Positions 46,516-60,063 of a stretch of DNA of 64,000 nt are shown in pieces (within the stretch, counting starts at the first letter, position 1; every line of letters starts with the position of its first letter). The notes under the pieces were generated by a model. It saw nothing but the letters and a program-made list of their open reading frames with translations. It ran no database searches and was not told the DNA's origin. The DNA is from Coptis chinensis (Eukaryota > Streptophyta > Magnoliopsida > Ranunculales > Ranunculaceae), in NCBI GenBank assembly GCA_015680905.1, contig CM027377.1:35240501-35304500 (forward strand), in the 5' to 3' direction. The translations under genes were made by a program, and so were the position numbers.

Positions 46516-49092
46516 TATAATACCCCGTGTTTTATAAGTGTTAGTGGAAATAGGAGACGTGGGTTTAGGGGATAAACCTTCTTCCCTATTTCGGGGTTTT
46601 TTTAAAAACAGAAAAGAAACAAAATAGGGTTGGTAAAAAACAGAGAGTTTTACAGAAAAGAGAGTTTCATAGAGACGAAAGGGAGGAGAGAAGTTTTTAT
46701 GGAAATCTACAAATAGCTAGCTGACAGTCGGAGCTACTCACGGGTGAGTAGTTTAGTTTTCTCGTCTATACAGAGATAAAAAAAAAATTAAGTTTTACTG
46801 TAGTACAATGTTGCTGCTTATTTTTCTGTTCTTCCTCTCGTCTATGATTATTCTACTTGTTATTGTTAAAAACGATTTTACGTATTGGACTGTTGGAACT
46901 GTGAAAGAGTTAATGGCTGCGCAAGCTAAGCCCACAGGACAGAGAAATCGTCTCTGAAGGAGTTAAAAACTTGTATATTGTTTGAATGTTTATTATGTGT
47001 TAAATGTTGGTTTGGTTGGGTAGTGGAGGTTGTCAGACGGGCTGTTGAAGCTTGGAAAAAGCTTGAACAGGTGTTAATGGTGGCGGCTCGCACAAACATC
47101 ATCCTGAAAAATATTGTGAATTGTTATTATGTTGATTGTGTTGGTTGATTACTGATTGGCGGTAGTGGAATTGTTATATGATAGCTGTGATGCTTTGAAC
47201 CGCCATTAATGGCGTTCAAGCAAGAACCAAACCGTCCGGATTTTTGTGTTGTTTAATTGATTGTTTGTCTGATTTTGTTGTGAGGTTATGTTGTTGGGTT
47301 GAGGTGGATTGTTGGTGGTTGATTGGGTGCTGGAGAGGGGACGATTGAAGCTTTACAGAGTGTACGTTAATGGCGAAAAAAATGATTTTTCACAGTATAA
47401 GGGAATCACGAATTGTTGGTATAGGTACATGGGGTTTTTCTCCAGGAGTCAAACCGTGGGTTTTATATTGGAGATAGATGGCCAGTGGTGGCTGCTGTAG
47501 TGGTGGAGGCGCCGTGAGGAAGAGGAAGAAGAAGAACGTCCTGTTCATTCTTTTTTTTTTGGCTTTTGGGCTTGGGCCGATATAAATTAGTGGGCTTGAA
47601 CGTTTTTTTTTTTTAATTTTCATTTTTGGCCTTAAGTTTAGACTTTGGGCCTTAGGTTTTGGGCTTTTGGGTTAGAGGAGTTTAGGTCTGGTTGTCTGCT
47701 GTTGACCTGGCTGGTTGACTGCTGTTGACTTTTGGTAGGTTGACTTTGACTGTTGACTAGGGTTGACTTTGACCAGTTGACCCAATCTGACCTTTTAACT
47801 CGGATTATGATTCGGTCTATTAGGATAGGTCTAGGGTTATTAGCATGCTTGGCTTTAGGCTAAGACCTTTCTATATATACGTGTGTACGTGTATTAACTG
47901 CTATGTGATATTTCAGTTTTTTATGATATGCAACATTATGACACTTAGACATCCATATAATTAATAATGCGTAAACCAAAAATACATGAAACAAGATACT
48001 CTTACGTTCTCTGAAATAATTTATGCAATAAAGTTCAATAATGCATAAACAATTTACCGCACTTTTTTTTAGAACTCTCCACGCCTCAAGTTTTGGATTT
48101 GAGTTTTATGACTGATGATGTCATATGTTAGGTGGGCATTTATTGAATGTGCCATAAATGGCCCGTTAGCGTTATATATGGGTATTCATTGAATGTGCCA
48201 TGAATGACCAGATTGTTTTGACTGCCCTAGAGAAGAACTAAGGTATTCGCCTTGCGGGTTAGTTGTATTCTTTGATTGTATGGGTGTGCTTGGACTTGCA
48301 TTTGAATACTTATAGGATATCTACATATGTTATATAAAATTTCTAACTTTCTTTTGCATGAGGGTAGGACTTAATAATATTTTGTGCAGGGACGCAGTCC
48401 TACCCTGATATTGCAGTGGATATCGGTAAGTTTAATTCAATTACTTAGTTAGTAAAACAAGTTATTTTAACAAGTTAATAAGATGGGAGTCTTGCTTGGA
48501 AAGAAACTATGCCGGTTGAAATGACGAAACTACCTGTCTTCCAAGCTGAGAATAATTATATTATGATATTTAAAGTGTTAGTTATGATAAGTAAAGACTG
48601 GAAATGGTTATATATGGTTAATCTACTCATACCAGCAAATTCCATTTTGCTTACCCATGTTTGCTTTGTTTTGGCAACGTGGGTGTGTTCTTGGGAACAT
48701 AGGTGGAAGGCAGTGGAACCACGGCGTTTTATTTGGATTTGTTCTGGAGCAATCCGAGAGTTTATTTTATTAGGTCTGATCTTTTGGAAGTATGTAATAG
48801 CGTAGTTTCCTATTCATATGACATGAAAATACGATGTTGAAGACCTGTTATTCTTAGAGTGGTTTGATGTTTTACTGGGACGGAAAATAGACTTTTTATA
48901 AAGTAATAAAGTGAATTTTTGGAGATTATTTTTGTTGTTAAGATTCTTTTATGATGTGGGTTTTCGGTTTTGGCATGTGTTGTATTCACCCCGTCATTGC
49001 CTGGGTTTTTAGACAATTGAACATAGTGATGTTTGATATATTTATATTTCAAATATTCCCTTTGTAATTGTTTAGAAATTCGGGCTGTGACA
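46516..49092 (+). repeat. 3' LTR of the gag-only gypsy element
   Basis: Starts TATAATACCCCG and ends GGGCTGTGACA, keeping the canonical CA end. It is followed by TTTAC. Scattered single-base differences and a few indels separate it from the 5' LTR. The W-box-like cluster lies at about 47695-47790. Confidence 0.92.
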
Positions 49093-49556
49093 TTTACGCC
49101 ACATTACCACATGAGGCAACGGATAGTGATGGAGCATTTTATTTCAAATCTGTGTTAGTGCATCTGTGCAACCTACTCCAAGTGAAATATATCTCTTTGG
49201 ATTGGTCTGTTTTTACTGAATTCATCATACATAATACTTCTTACTGATGCAACAAAATCTGCAATACTGTGATAGACTATTATGTATGGAGACATTATCT
49301 GTTGCTATACTTACATTAATGCATGAATTTTGCCCAGTATGTCCAGTTTTAAATTTTATTTTATGCGCTCTTCTCAGTGTTTCTATGTTTATGATTCTTG
49401 CACCCGTAGTTGGCATGAGCAGCAAGAACACTATTCAACTCCATTATTTAACTTATTTCTTTGATAATTTGTTTGATTGTAATTTTAGCATTGTTTATAT
49501 TTACTGTTTTTGGTTAGATGCATTCTCTTGCCACGATATAATTCCAGGGCGTCCAA
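49093..49556. other. Host DNA right of the gypsy element
   Basis: Begins with the right TTTAC duplication (49093-49097). No gene was recognised. The host sequence into which the gypsy element inserted reads across the two TTTAC copies. Confidence 0.55.
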
Positions 49557-49772
49557 CATGGACAACTCCTCCCAGCAAGACTCCATCGTGGTGGAGAATG
49601 TGAGCGACAATGCATTCTGTGTTCGTCGAGATCGACTACGAAACTGGCGCCAAAACATTACTGAGGAAAAACTTTCCATAGTCAGAGAGCAAAACCATCT
49701 TCATCAATGAGAGAGAAGACGGCAAATGACTGACGAAAAACTATCCAAAGGAAACGAATGCGAGGTCTAACT
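49557..49772 (+). pseudogene. Helitron Rep/helicase N-terminal repeat region (fragment)
   Basis: ATG at 49557 gives MDNSSQQDSIVVEN, then RRDRLRNWRQNITEEKLS and, after an in-frame TGA (49708), RRRQMTDEKLSK. The R-rich xxMTDEQ-type repeats are typical of the N-terminal part of plant Helitron proteins. A related copy lies at 51720. No Rep catalytic motif is present here. Confidence 0.55.
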
Positions 49773-49774
49773 CT

Positions 49775-50137
49775 ATGGAGAAAGATATGAACTGTGGACG
49801 TGTTCTGAAACAATTTAAAGTGATGGAAGCAGAGAATAATAGATTGCAAGCTGCAGTACATGACAAGAACTTCTTTCTGGAAAAAGACGAGAATAATAGA
49901 TTGCAAGCTGCAATACATGACAAGTTTGTGGAAAAAGATACCAAGTGTGAGCATATTCTAGAACAATTAAAGCTGATCCAAGCAGAGAATGAAAGGTTGC
50001 AAGCTGAAATTCACTACTTAAAGGATCAAAAGATAGATGTCCGAAGGACTTGGTCGGCTGGTTGGCTAATAAAATGTATTGCATCCATTGTTTCGTCATT
50101 GTTAATCGTTTCTATTGTGAACTTCTTTCTGGTATAA
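49775..50137 (+). CDS. Coiled-coil protein with C-terminal membrane anchor (hypothetical)
   Basis: Intact 120-codon frame. Residues 1-90 are rich in Glu, Lys and Leu with heptad-like spacing and contain an internal duplication (ENNRLQAAVHDKNFF, then ENNRLQAAIHDKF). Residues about 97-120 form one hydrophobic helix (IKCIASIVSSLLIVSIVNFF). This architecture is like the tail of plant GRF-zinc-finger proteins, which end in a coiled coil and a membrane helix, but the zinc finger itself was not found. It could be the last exon of such a gene or a captured fragment. The start ATG may not be the true one. Confidence 0.45.
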   Translation: MEKDMNCGRVLKQFKVMEAENNRLQAAVHDKNFFLEKDENNRLQAAIHDKFVEKDTKCEHILEQLKLIQAENERLQAEIHYLKDQKIDVRRTWSAGWLIKCIASIVSSLLIVSIVNFFLV

Positions 50138-50515
50138 ATTTTCCTATATATATATATATATATGACATGTTATTTTAGATCTAGCTTACTTTAGTTTTGG
50201 TAAACTGATCAAGGTTACTTGTATTAAGAGAAAGAAGGGAAAGATTGCAAGTTCATTTTAGATCAAACCATTTATCGCATTTTGTAGGTTCATCGTATAC
50301 TTAAACTACTTGAACATACTTACGTATTGAGGGTTCTAGACTTCTGGTTATTAACACTTATCTGCCGCTAATAATATATCTTAGACATCCTCAGAGTGGC
50401 AACTTAATATTACAAAACATTTTAGCAAACTACTTGATTCAAGTGCATGCAGTAATGGTGAACGGTGTGCCGATTGTAGTGGTGAATGGTGTTCCCTCAA
50501 GGCCCAAACACCTTC
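50138..50515. other. Spacer with short TA repeat
   Basis: A (TA)n run lies at about 50144-50163. No gene was recognised. Confidence 0.55.
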
Positions 50516-50605
50516 AATGGATATCATCAGTACTAACCGGATAGTAACTTTGAGAAGTATGGAGTGTAGAATAGACTAATAAGGTATTAACTGCTCCTGA
50601 GGAAA

Positions 50606-50800
50606 TATGATTGTCACAGAAATGTCAAAGTATGCTCAATCATCAAGTGTGTTAAGCATTTGTACAAAGGCTCCAATCGAGTATCTATGGAGGTAAGTTC
50701 CACCTCACATAATGATCATGATGAGATCAAGCAGTTTGTCAATGCCCGCTGGATTACACCTCATGCAATGCATGCTATGATCGAACCTTTGTCCATGAGG
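50606..50800 (+). pseudogene. Helitron Rep/helicase fragment, copy 1
   Basis: The frame reads YDCHRNVKVCSIIKCVKHLY, KGSNRVSMEVSS, DEIKQFVNARWITP, matching the conserved stretch of plant Helitron proteins between the Rep and helicase parts (V-E-V-C-S-x-I-K, K-G-x-D-R, I-x-Q-F-x-D-A-R-W). It is only about 65 residues long and not linked to catalytic motifs. Confidence 0.75.
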
Positions 50801-51120
50801 TATGCATCTTTTAGTTTGTTGCCCCCTACCTCAGTGATCTGTATAAAGTTGTTCATACTCTGTCAACTGTTCTCGACTTCTCGATGTTCAATTTCATCTT
50901 TTTTCGTTGTTTTATCTGTACTTACGCATCTAATTAGATGCAATCTCTTGATTTTCATGGACAACACTTAGTATAATTTGTATTTTTGAATTGGAACTTT
51001 GTATGTAATTTAACGTAATTATACTTGGGCAATGGATATCATCAGTACTAACAGGCCAGTAACCTTGAGAAGTATGGAGTGTAGAATAGACTATTAAAGT
51101 ATTAACTGCTCGTGAGGAAA

Positions 51121-51315
51121 TATGATTGTCACAAAAATGTCGAAGTATGCTCAACCATCAAGTGTGTTAAGCATTTGTACAAAGGCTCCAATCGAGTATC
51201 TATGGAGGTAAGTTCCACCTCACATAATGATCAGGATGAGATCAAGCAGTTTGTCGATGCCCACTGGATTACACCTCCTGCAATGCATGCTATGATCGAA
51301 CCTTTGTCCATGAGG
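51121..51315 (+). pseudogene. Helitron Rep/helicase fragment, copy 2
   Basis: Second copy of the preceding fragment, created by the 515-bp duplication: NVEVCSTIKCVKHLYKG, SMEVSS, EIKQFVDAHWITPP. It keeps NVEVCS, closer to the family than copy 1. Confidence 0.75.
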
Positions 51316-51719
51316 TATGCATCTTTTAGTTTGCTGCCCCCTACCTCAGTGATCTGTATAAAGTTGTTCATACTCCGACAACTGTTCTCGACTTCTCGAT
51401 GTTCAATTTCATCTTTTTTCGTTGTTTTATCTATACTTACACATCTAATTAAATGCAATCTCTTGATTTTCATGGACAACACTTAGTATAATTTGTATTT
51501 TTGAATTGGAACTGTGTATATGATTTAACCTAATTATACTTGGGCGATGGTATTGCATTTATTTCACTGACGCCACTAACTCTGGCAATATTAGTTATTC
51601 ATCCATCTGTTTAAGTGTGTAGTTGATTACTTGAATGTTTAATTACTTAATTAGTTGTTTGATTTTTTATTTTATTTTTATTTGGATGCATTCTCTTTCC
51701 GACCAATTAATTCAAGGAA

Positions 51720-51920
51720 ATGATGAACGACTCTTCCCTACAAGAATCTACTATAGTTAATGATAGCAATAACACAACGCACATTCAATTGGAGAATCAA
51801 CGGCTGAAGAAAAAACAACGCGAATACATGTCTGAAGAACAACTTTCCTTGCTCAGAGAGCGTGATCGTCTCGGTCATCAAAATAAAAGACAGCAAATGA
51901 CAGATGAACAACAAGCTCTC
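51720..51920 (+). pseudogene. Helitron N-terminal repeat region, interrupted by a solo LTR
   Basis: MNDSSLQESTIVNDSNN, then QREYMSEEQLSLLRERDRLG, NKRQQMTDEQQAL, the M(S/T)-x-EQ repeat typical of plant Helitron proteins. The frame is cut at 51920 by the LTR insertion and resumes at 53526 (EREKSQ) before a stop. Confidence 0.65.
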
Positions 51921-53530
51921 TGATAAGTGCTCAAAAAGTGCAATTTAACCCTCGATTATACCTCTTGTTTAGCCATCTTAGTGGACTAATAGTATTTGTA
52001 AGTTATGTTTTAAGATTCTACAAGTGAAAAAGAGAGTTTTGTAGAATATTAGATAAAAAGGGGTAAAACAGAGCAATTCAGAGCATTAAGGATCACATGG
52101 GAAGCCCGTGGACAATCATGGAGAAGGCCAAGGAATTGAAGCTATTAAAGATGCGACTTGGACCTATTTTAAAGCCTATTTGGAAGTCCAAGGCCAAAGG
52201 ATTCGTTGCTTGGACCAAAACCCGCAAAAGAAGATAGAAGGATAGAGCAAAAGAGACAAAATAGACTTTCACGTTTGGGACGCATGGATCGAGCGTCCAG
52301 ACGCATTGATCGCGTTTGGGACGCATGGATCGTGCGTCCAGACGCATGAAATGACACTGTAGCCAATTCCTTCTCAATTTTGGAGATGAAGTTAGACTCT
52401 GAAAGAAGTTGATTTGTATTAGGAAACAAATGACGGTTTGGAATGCTTCTAGAACTCATTGTAAGCCCTATAAATAGAGGACCTAAGTGCCTCATGTAAT
52501 TTGCCAATTCACTTATAATCTTGCCTCCAAAACTTGAGGCAGAGAGAGATTAATAATAAAAGATTCGGTTTTAACTAGTTGAGTCTTAATAGATTAGTCT
52601 TTCTAGTCTTATGTTCTTCCACTCTTCTTCTTCTCGTTCTTCGTGTTCTTCCTTCTATAGGGAAGGCTAGTCTTCTCCTTCAAGGGAGGAGATGAAGCCA
52701 GTCCTTAAGGTTTAATGATTCTTCTGGTTCATGGTGTTCTTCAATCAGGTTAGTTCTTTATGTTTTTAGTTATTAGTTTCATTGCCCACACCAGGGGATG
52801 GAAGTATAGAATAGGGTTTATGTTTTGGAATATTAATATCATGCTAGTGTTCTTTACTTTTCTTCTAGTAGTATAGTTCTTTAGAGTTAGGGAAGTATTC
52901 TTTGTGTTGCCTTAGAAAGGATAGCTCAGGGAGTGGCTGCCTAAGGGAAGTATTCTTTGTGTTTGCCTTAAGTGGTGATTCATTGAATGGCCGCCCTATT
53001 AGGAAGTACTCCTTGATGTTGCTCTCGGTAATACATTGAATGGCTGCCCGAGCTTACATAAAAGGAAAGAAAATATTAATAGCATAAACATAGAAACAAC
53101 CTTAAGTAGAGTTAATTGTTAACGATGTTTCATCCAAGAGGGCATCGGCACTCGCTCGATGGCCTAATTGTAGTCTACTTGTAAGAACAACCATGAAGCA
53201 GAATGTCATAGATCAAAAGTATTGGTGGATTCTAATCTCTTGAATTTCCTCTCTTATAAATTCTCAATAGTTTAGTTAATTTAGTTTAGTTTAGCATTAA
53301 AATCTAAAATCTCTACAATCATAGTTTTTAATCCCTCCCCTTTTCCAGTCCTGTCTTTCACATAACATACACTTAAAAGTGGAACAATACCCTACTCATC
53401 CTTTACTTATTGGGGGATAATTAGGTTTTGATATGCTTCTATTTTGTTCAACGACCATCATCCATCTACATCATCTATCTACATCATCCATACACCATTT
53501 ACACACACAAAAGGAGCGCGTGTCACTCTC
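51916..53530. mobile_element. Solo LTR, 1605 bp (51921-53525), with CTCTC target duplications
   Basis: Begins TGATAAGTGC and ends GCGTGTCA. CTCTC occurs at 51916-51920 and 53526-53530. No internal region, PBS or second copy is present, so it is a solo LTR (or a small non-coding element). It contains a promoter-like CCTATAAATAGAGG near 52467, two GACGCATGGATCG repeats (52279 and 52320), and a diverged repeat of GGAAGTATTCTTTGTGTTGCC units at about 52890-53050. Confidence 0.82.
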
Positions 53531-54269
53531 GAACGCGAAAAAAGTCAATGATGTCTCTCAGAGGTTACTATCTATGTCACAACTCTTACATATGGACAGT
53601 GTTGTTACGATTTATGTTCTGAATAGATAATATGGCCTTTTTGCTGTTTTTAGATATATGATCACATTTTCCTTTCATGTGTTACAAACTTCTGACAGGC
53701 AACAACAAGAAGATGAAGCTCATAATGTACATGTGTTAAGTCATCCAGACTTTTACATTTAACTCCAACTTGCATTGATGTTTCTCATCTATTATACTCT
53801 CTTATGTTGTAAGTAATAACTCTAAATCTTCTCTTTATATTGCATAGAATGTATACATTCACACGTACAATTGTCTTACACATGTTCTATCAGAACAACT
53901 CACACTTTCTATTGTTATTTATTCAGTACCTCAGCAAGCACTCGCTTCTATTACTGAAATGCTTAGCACGGATATCATTTTTTGTTTATAGAGGAGTTAT
54001 GCTCCTAAGTAACCCCCAAAACCTATTTATATAGTGCAACTTTTTTTTTTTTTTTTTTGGGCATGAATTGTTAACATAAATACTCTCTTATATTAACTGG
54101 GTGTTTAACTACAGGTGTGGTTATTTGAGAAATTCCAAGTGAATGCGGTGCATACTGCATGGGTGTCACTGCATTTGTCATAGGATGGAAGAGTCCTGAT
54201 GTAGGTCGTACAGACAATGGGTATATTAGGTTCTACCCTGTTGATATAACCAGGTGGTAGATCTGGCTG
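53531..54269. other. AT-rich spacer, remnants of the Helitron frame at the left
   Basis: The first 100 bp may be the decayed continuation of the Helitron coding region. No other gene was recognised. A T run lies at 54041-54058. Confidence 0.5.
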
Positions 54270-54289
54270 TGTGACTCACAAGTTCAATG

Positions 54290-54590
54290 TTCAATGACGA
54301 TGTACTTGGGCATCTGTACACTCTGTAGGTTGGCTACTAGTCCATAATCTATAACCATTTTTTCTATCATTTCTAGGTTGTTGAGGATTTTGATGAGCAA
54401 CTCCTGATCAATCAAGCTTCCTTGCTTATTACTTCTCATGAATGCAAATGAGGGCAGAGAGGCACCGCTACTACATCATCGATTGAACAAGCCCATCACT
54501 AGATTTGTCAGATTGACACTAGGAGGCTTTGGAGCAGTGACTACATTCCTCTGAGGTTTCTGAGTAAATCCTTGAACCAAACTTTGGGGT
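54290..54590 (-). pseudogene. Possible fragment of a CCCH-type/LUMINIDEPENDENS-like protein
   Basis: The minus strand reads QGFTQKPQRNVVTAPKPPSV, then after a stop SLIDQELLIKILNN, EMIEKMVIDYGL. The LLIKIL-x(n)-MIEK-LV-x-DYG pattern recalls the conserved segment seen in LUMINIDEPENDENS and some plant CCCH zinc-finger proteins. The zinc finger itself is absent. Weak assignment from a short string only. Confidence 0.35.
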
Positions 54591-54591
54591 A

Positions 54592-55403
54592 ATGTCTGCA
54601 GCTATTAATTTATGGGACTATTATGAATTTATGGAACCAGCTGGTAAGCATAGAGATGTATGTTTGTCGGGTTTTGGGTTTGAAGACTCTAAGATGGAGT
54701 TTAAGATGGTGATTGTTATGTTTGCGGGGCGCGGTTCTCAGTATGGATTATATGAGAATAGAGTTCAAGTACATACACTAGGTAGTACTGTTTGGCGAAG
54801 AAAGAATGGTATCATTCCAGATGTGCTTCGTCATGCCTATGAAAATGTTTCAGTATTTGTTCACAAGTGTCTTCATTGGATGGTTATTGATTAGAGTTTA
54901 GAAAATGGTGTGCCTATTATTGTGTTGTTCAGCTTGGGTGTAGAAGAATTTGGATTTGTTTCAATTCCTAGCTCACATTTGCGTAAACCTACAGAAGACC
55001 GCTATAGCCTTTGGATGCTTGAAGGGGATCTATCTGTGGTGCAATGTACATCTCAATGCAATGTTGGATATGGGTTATAAAGAAGTACAATATCAAGGAG
55101 TCTTGGGTAAAGCAATTTTCTGTAGAACTTGATTCATTGTGTCATCGAGGTTTCAGACATGTGATTGTTGAGATTATAAAACTTTGTGAGAGTGGTGATA
55201 TTGCACTTCTTTGTGATTCTAAATATATGGGTTCTTAAAACATTATAAGCTGAAAGTGTAGATTTATTGAAATGAAAGGGGTCCAGAAACAAGATGGGCT
55301 TTACCTAATTGCATACCCACTAGCGGGAAACCAACTTTCACTAAAATCAGCTTATGGATTGGATTTCAACAAAGAAAAACTATTTAAGTCAGGGAGAAGA
55401 TGA
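54592..55403 (+). pseudogene. F-box-associated (FBA, CPR1-like) domain pseudogene
   Basis: The frame reads GFGFEDSKMEFKMV, VQVHTLGSTVWRR, VFVHKCLHWMV, ENGVPIIVLFSLG, PTEDRYSLWMLEGDLSVV, then WVIKKYNIKESWVKQFSVEL, GDIALLCDSKYM and LKSAYGLDFNKEKLF, the consecutive blocks of the F-box-associated domain. An in-frame TAG near 54892, a one-base frameshift near 55070 and a stop near 55237 disable it. The N-terminal F-box is missing. Functional relatives bind substrates for SCF ubiquitin ligases. Confidence 0.85.
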
Positions 55404-55941
55404 AAAGGACACTCGATGACAATATGCATCTCCTTTTATCATTGGATATATAGGTATGCATTTCTCCCTCTTTTTATCATAAGTTCGATTGCATGATTAA
55501 GTTTAACAAGACTGTGATTTCTAAAGTGTATTCATACATTCCGTTGGTGGTGATTATAGAAAAACTCAACTTTCTTATGATGTATGACTTGGGAATCTAA
55601 AGAAATTACATTTTTGTTGTGATAACTATTATTTGTCTCAATACTTCAATATTGCAAATAGTGCAATATGGTGTACAAATAAACATTTATTGTCACCTAT
55701 ATCATGATATTCATCTAGATTTGAAATTGACACCGATTTGTCTTTCGCTACTGCTGATGCATCATATAAAAAAAATATATGCATTACACTTACTAGATCA
55801 AAGTTTGAGAGCTTGCAATCTCTTAAAAAAGAATTATAAAAACATTAACCCTTCAAACAAAGTATGCAATGAATAATTAGCTATCAATATATACATATAT
55901 TATTTATTCAAGTGGACTTTAAGTTTTTGAGTCATTAGCTA
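55404..55941. other. Spacer, no gene recognised
   Basis: AT-rich DNA. A small open frame at 55619-55876 shows no motif. Confidence 0.55.
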
Positions 55942-56117
55942 TCTATATAGTAAGTCCGGCCATAGCCCGGGCCAAATGGTTAGTATGTTAGAAAATCATG
56001 GTTAATGATTTATTTTGTAAATTGAAAAATAAAATTGAACCATATTCATTTTGTAAGTAAATGGAGTAATGCCGTATTTACTTGCTAATGGCAGAGTGAC
56101 GAACGGGCAATTTCTAG
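55942..56117 (+). mobile_element. Possible 176-bp mini-Helitron
   Basis: Starts TCTATATAGTAAGTCCGGCC after an A and ends GGGCAATTTCTAG before a T, the Helitron insertion pattern. A typical 3' hairpin was not seen, so the call is weak. Confidence 0.35.
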
Positions 56118-56244
56118 TAATTAATAAACAAGATGATAAAAATAAAAATAGAGCTTTGTTGAATTAACACACAAATACATAACGTTTTCCCTCCCCCCAT
56201 TAATAGTCAGTGAGCAAAACTTTGTTCATCATCCCCATACCAAA

Positions 56245-59371
<3,127 letters not shown>

Positions 59372-60063
59372 GTAGGATCACTTAGTATTAGGAGTGTTAA
59401 ATCATTTGTTTGTTTCTTTCGTCGCTGAAGATAAGTCAGCGGGCTGCTGCCCAGTTTTCCCAGGATTTAATTCGTAGTTTGGTGGTGCAGGGTCGCAGGG
59501 AGGTGCTATGACAATAATGGTTGGAACTCTTCGATCTCTTAATAATTTTGTTACAAGAGTGCACCTTTGGCTTTGCAAACAGTTAGCTTGGGAAGCCATC
59601 ATCGATCTCACCCGTCATTAATAATAATCTTATTGATTGACATCACCCAGTACTCTAAAAATGACGAGAATAAGCATTTAAAGTCCACATTTGAATATGT
59701 ATTCAATCTTAAGGTACATACAAAATGGATTTGATCTTAAGTTGCTTAGCAAGCCTTTAGGAAAAATTGTCCGAATCCAGAAATTGCATAACTACGCATG
59801 TTGTGCGTTAACTACTCACAAGTCACAACAGCACAAAGTACATGAAGAAAAAATATAGCACAGTTGATTCATGCAAACACTGCTCTTTATAATTTCAAAG
59901 CAAACTGAACAATTGTAAGCATTTGAGGGAACACTTGCCAAATCAATATATCATCTCAATAAGTTGAATTAATTTACAAATTAGTGAAAACCGCAAAAAA
60001 TTCATTAGTCAACAAGCTAGTAATTTACCGAGATTAAAATTTAAGAAACAACTTGGAAGAAAC
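59372..60063. other. Intergenic DNA, 3' flank of the CWC22-like gene
   Basis: No gene was recognised. The helicase similarity ends abruptly at 59371 with a donor-like GTAGGA. A minus-strand frame at 59402-59611 has no motif. Confidence 0.55.

Larger units (their letters stand above)
41950..49092 (+). mobile_element. Non-autonomous Ty3/gypsy element with long LTRs and gag only (TR-GAG/LARD type)
   Basis: Two nearly identical direct repeats of about 2.6 kb (41950-44575 and 46516-49092) flank a 1.94-kb interior. The unit is bracketed by the 5-bp duplication TTTAC (41945-41949 and 49093-49097). The interior holds a PBS-like site, a gypsy gag relic and a polypurine-like end, but no protease, RT, RNase H or integrase. 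LTR ends TATAACACCCCG and GGCTGTGACA recall the Tekay/Del chromovirus type. Mobilisation would have required a related autonomous element. Confidence 0.92.
50516..51545. repeat. Tandem duplication with 515-bp period
   Basis: AATGGATATCATCAGTACTAAC begins both copies (50516 and 51031), and both end near TATACTTGGGC. Differences are scattered point changes. Each copy carries a Helitron Rep fragment. Confidence 0.9.
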
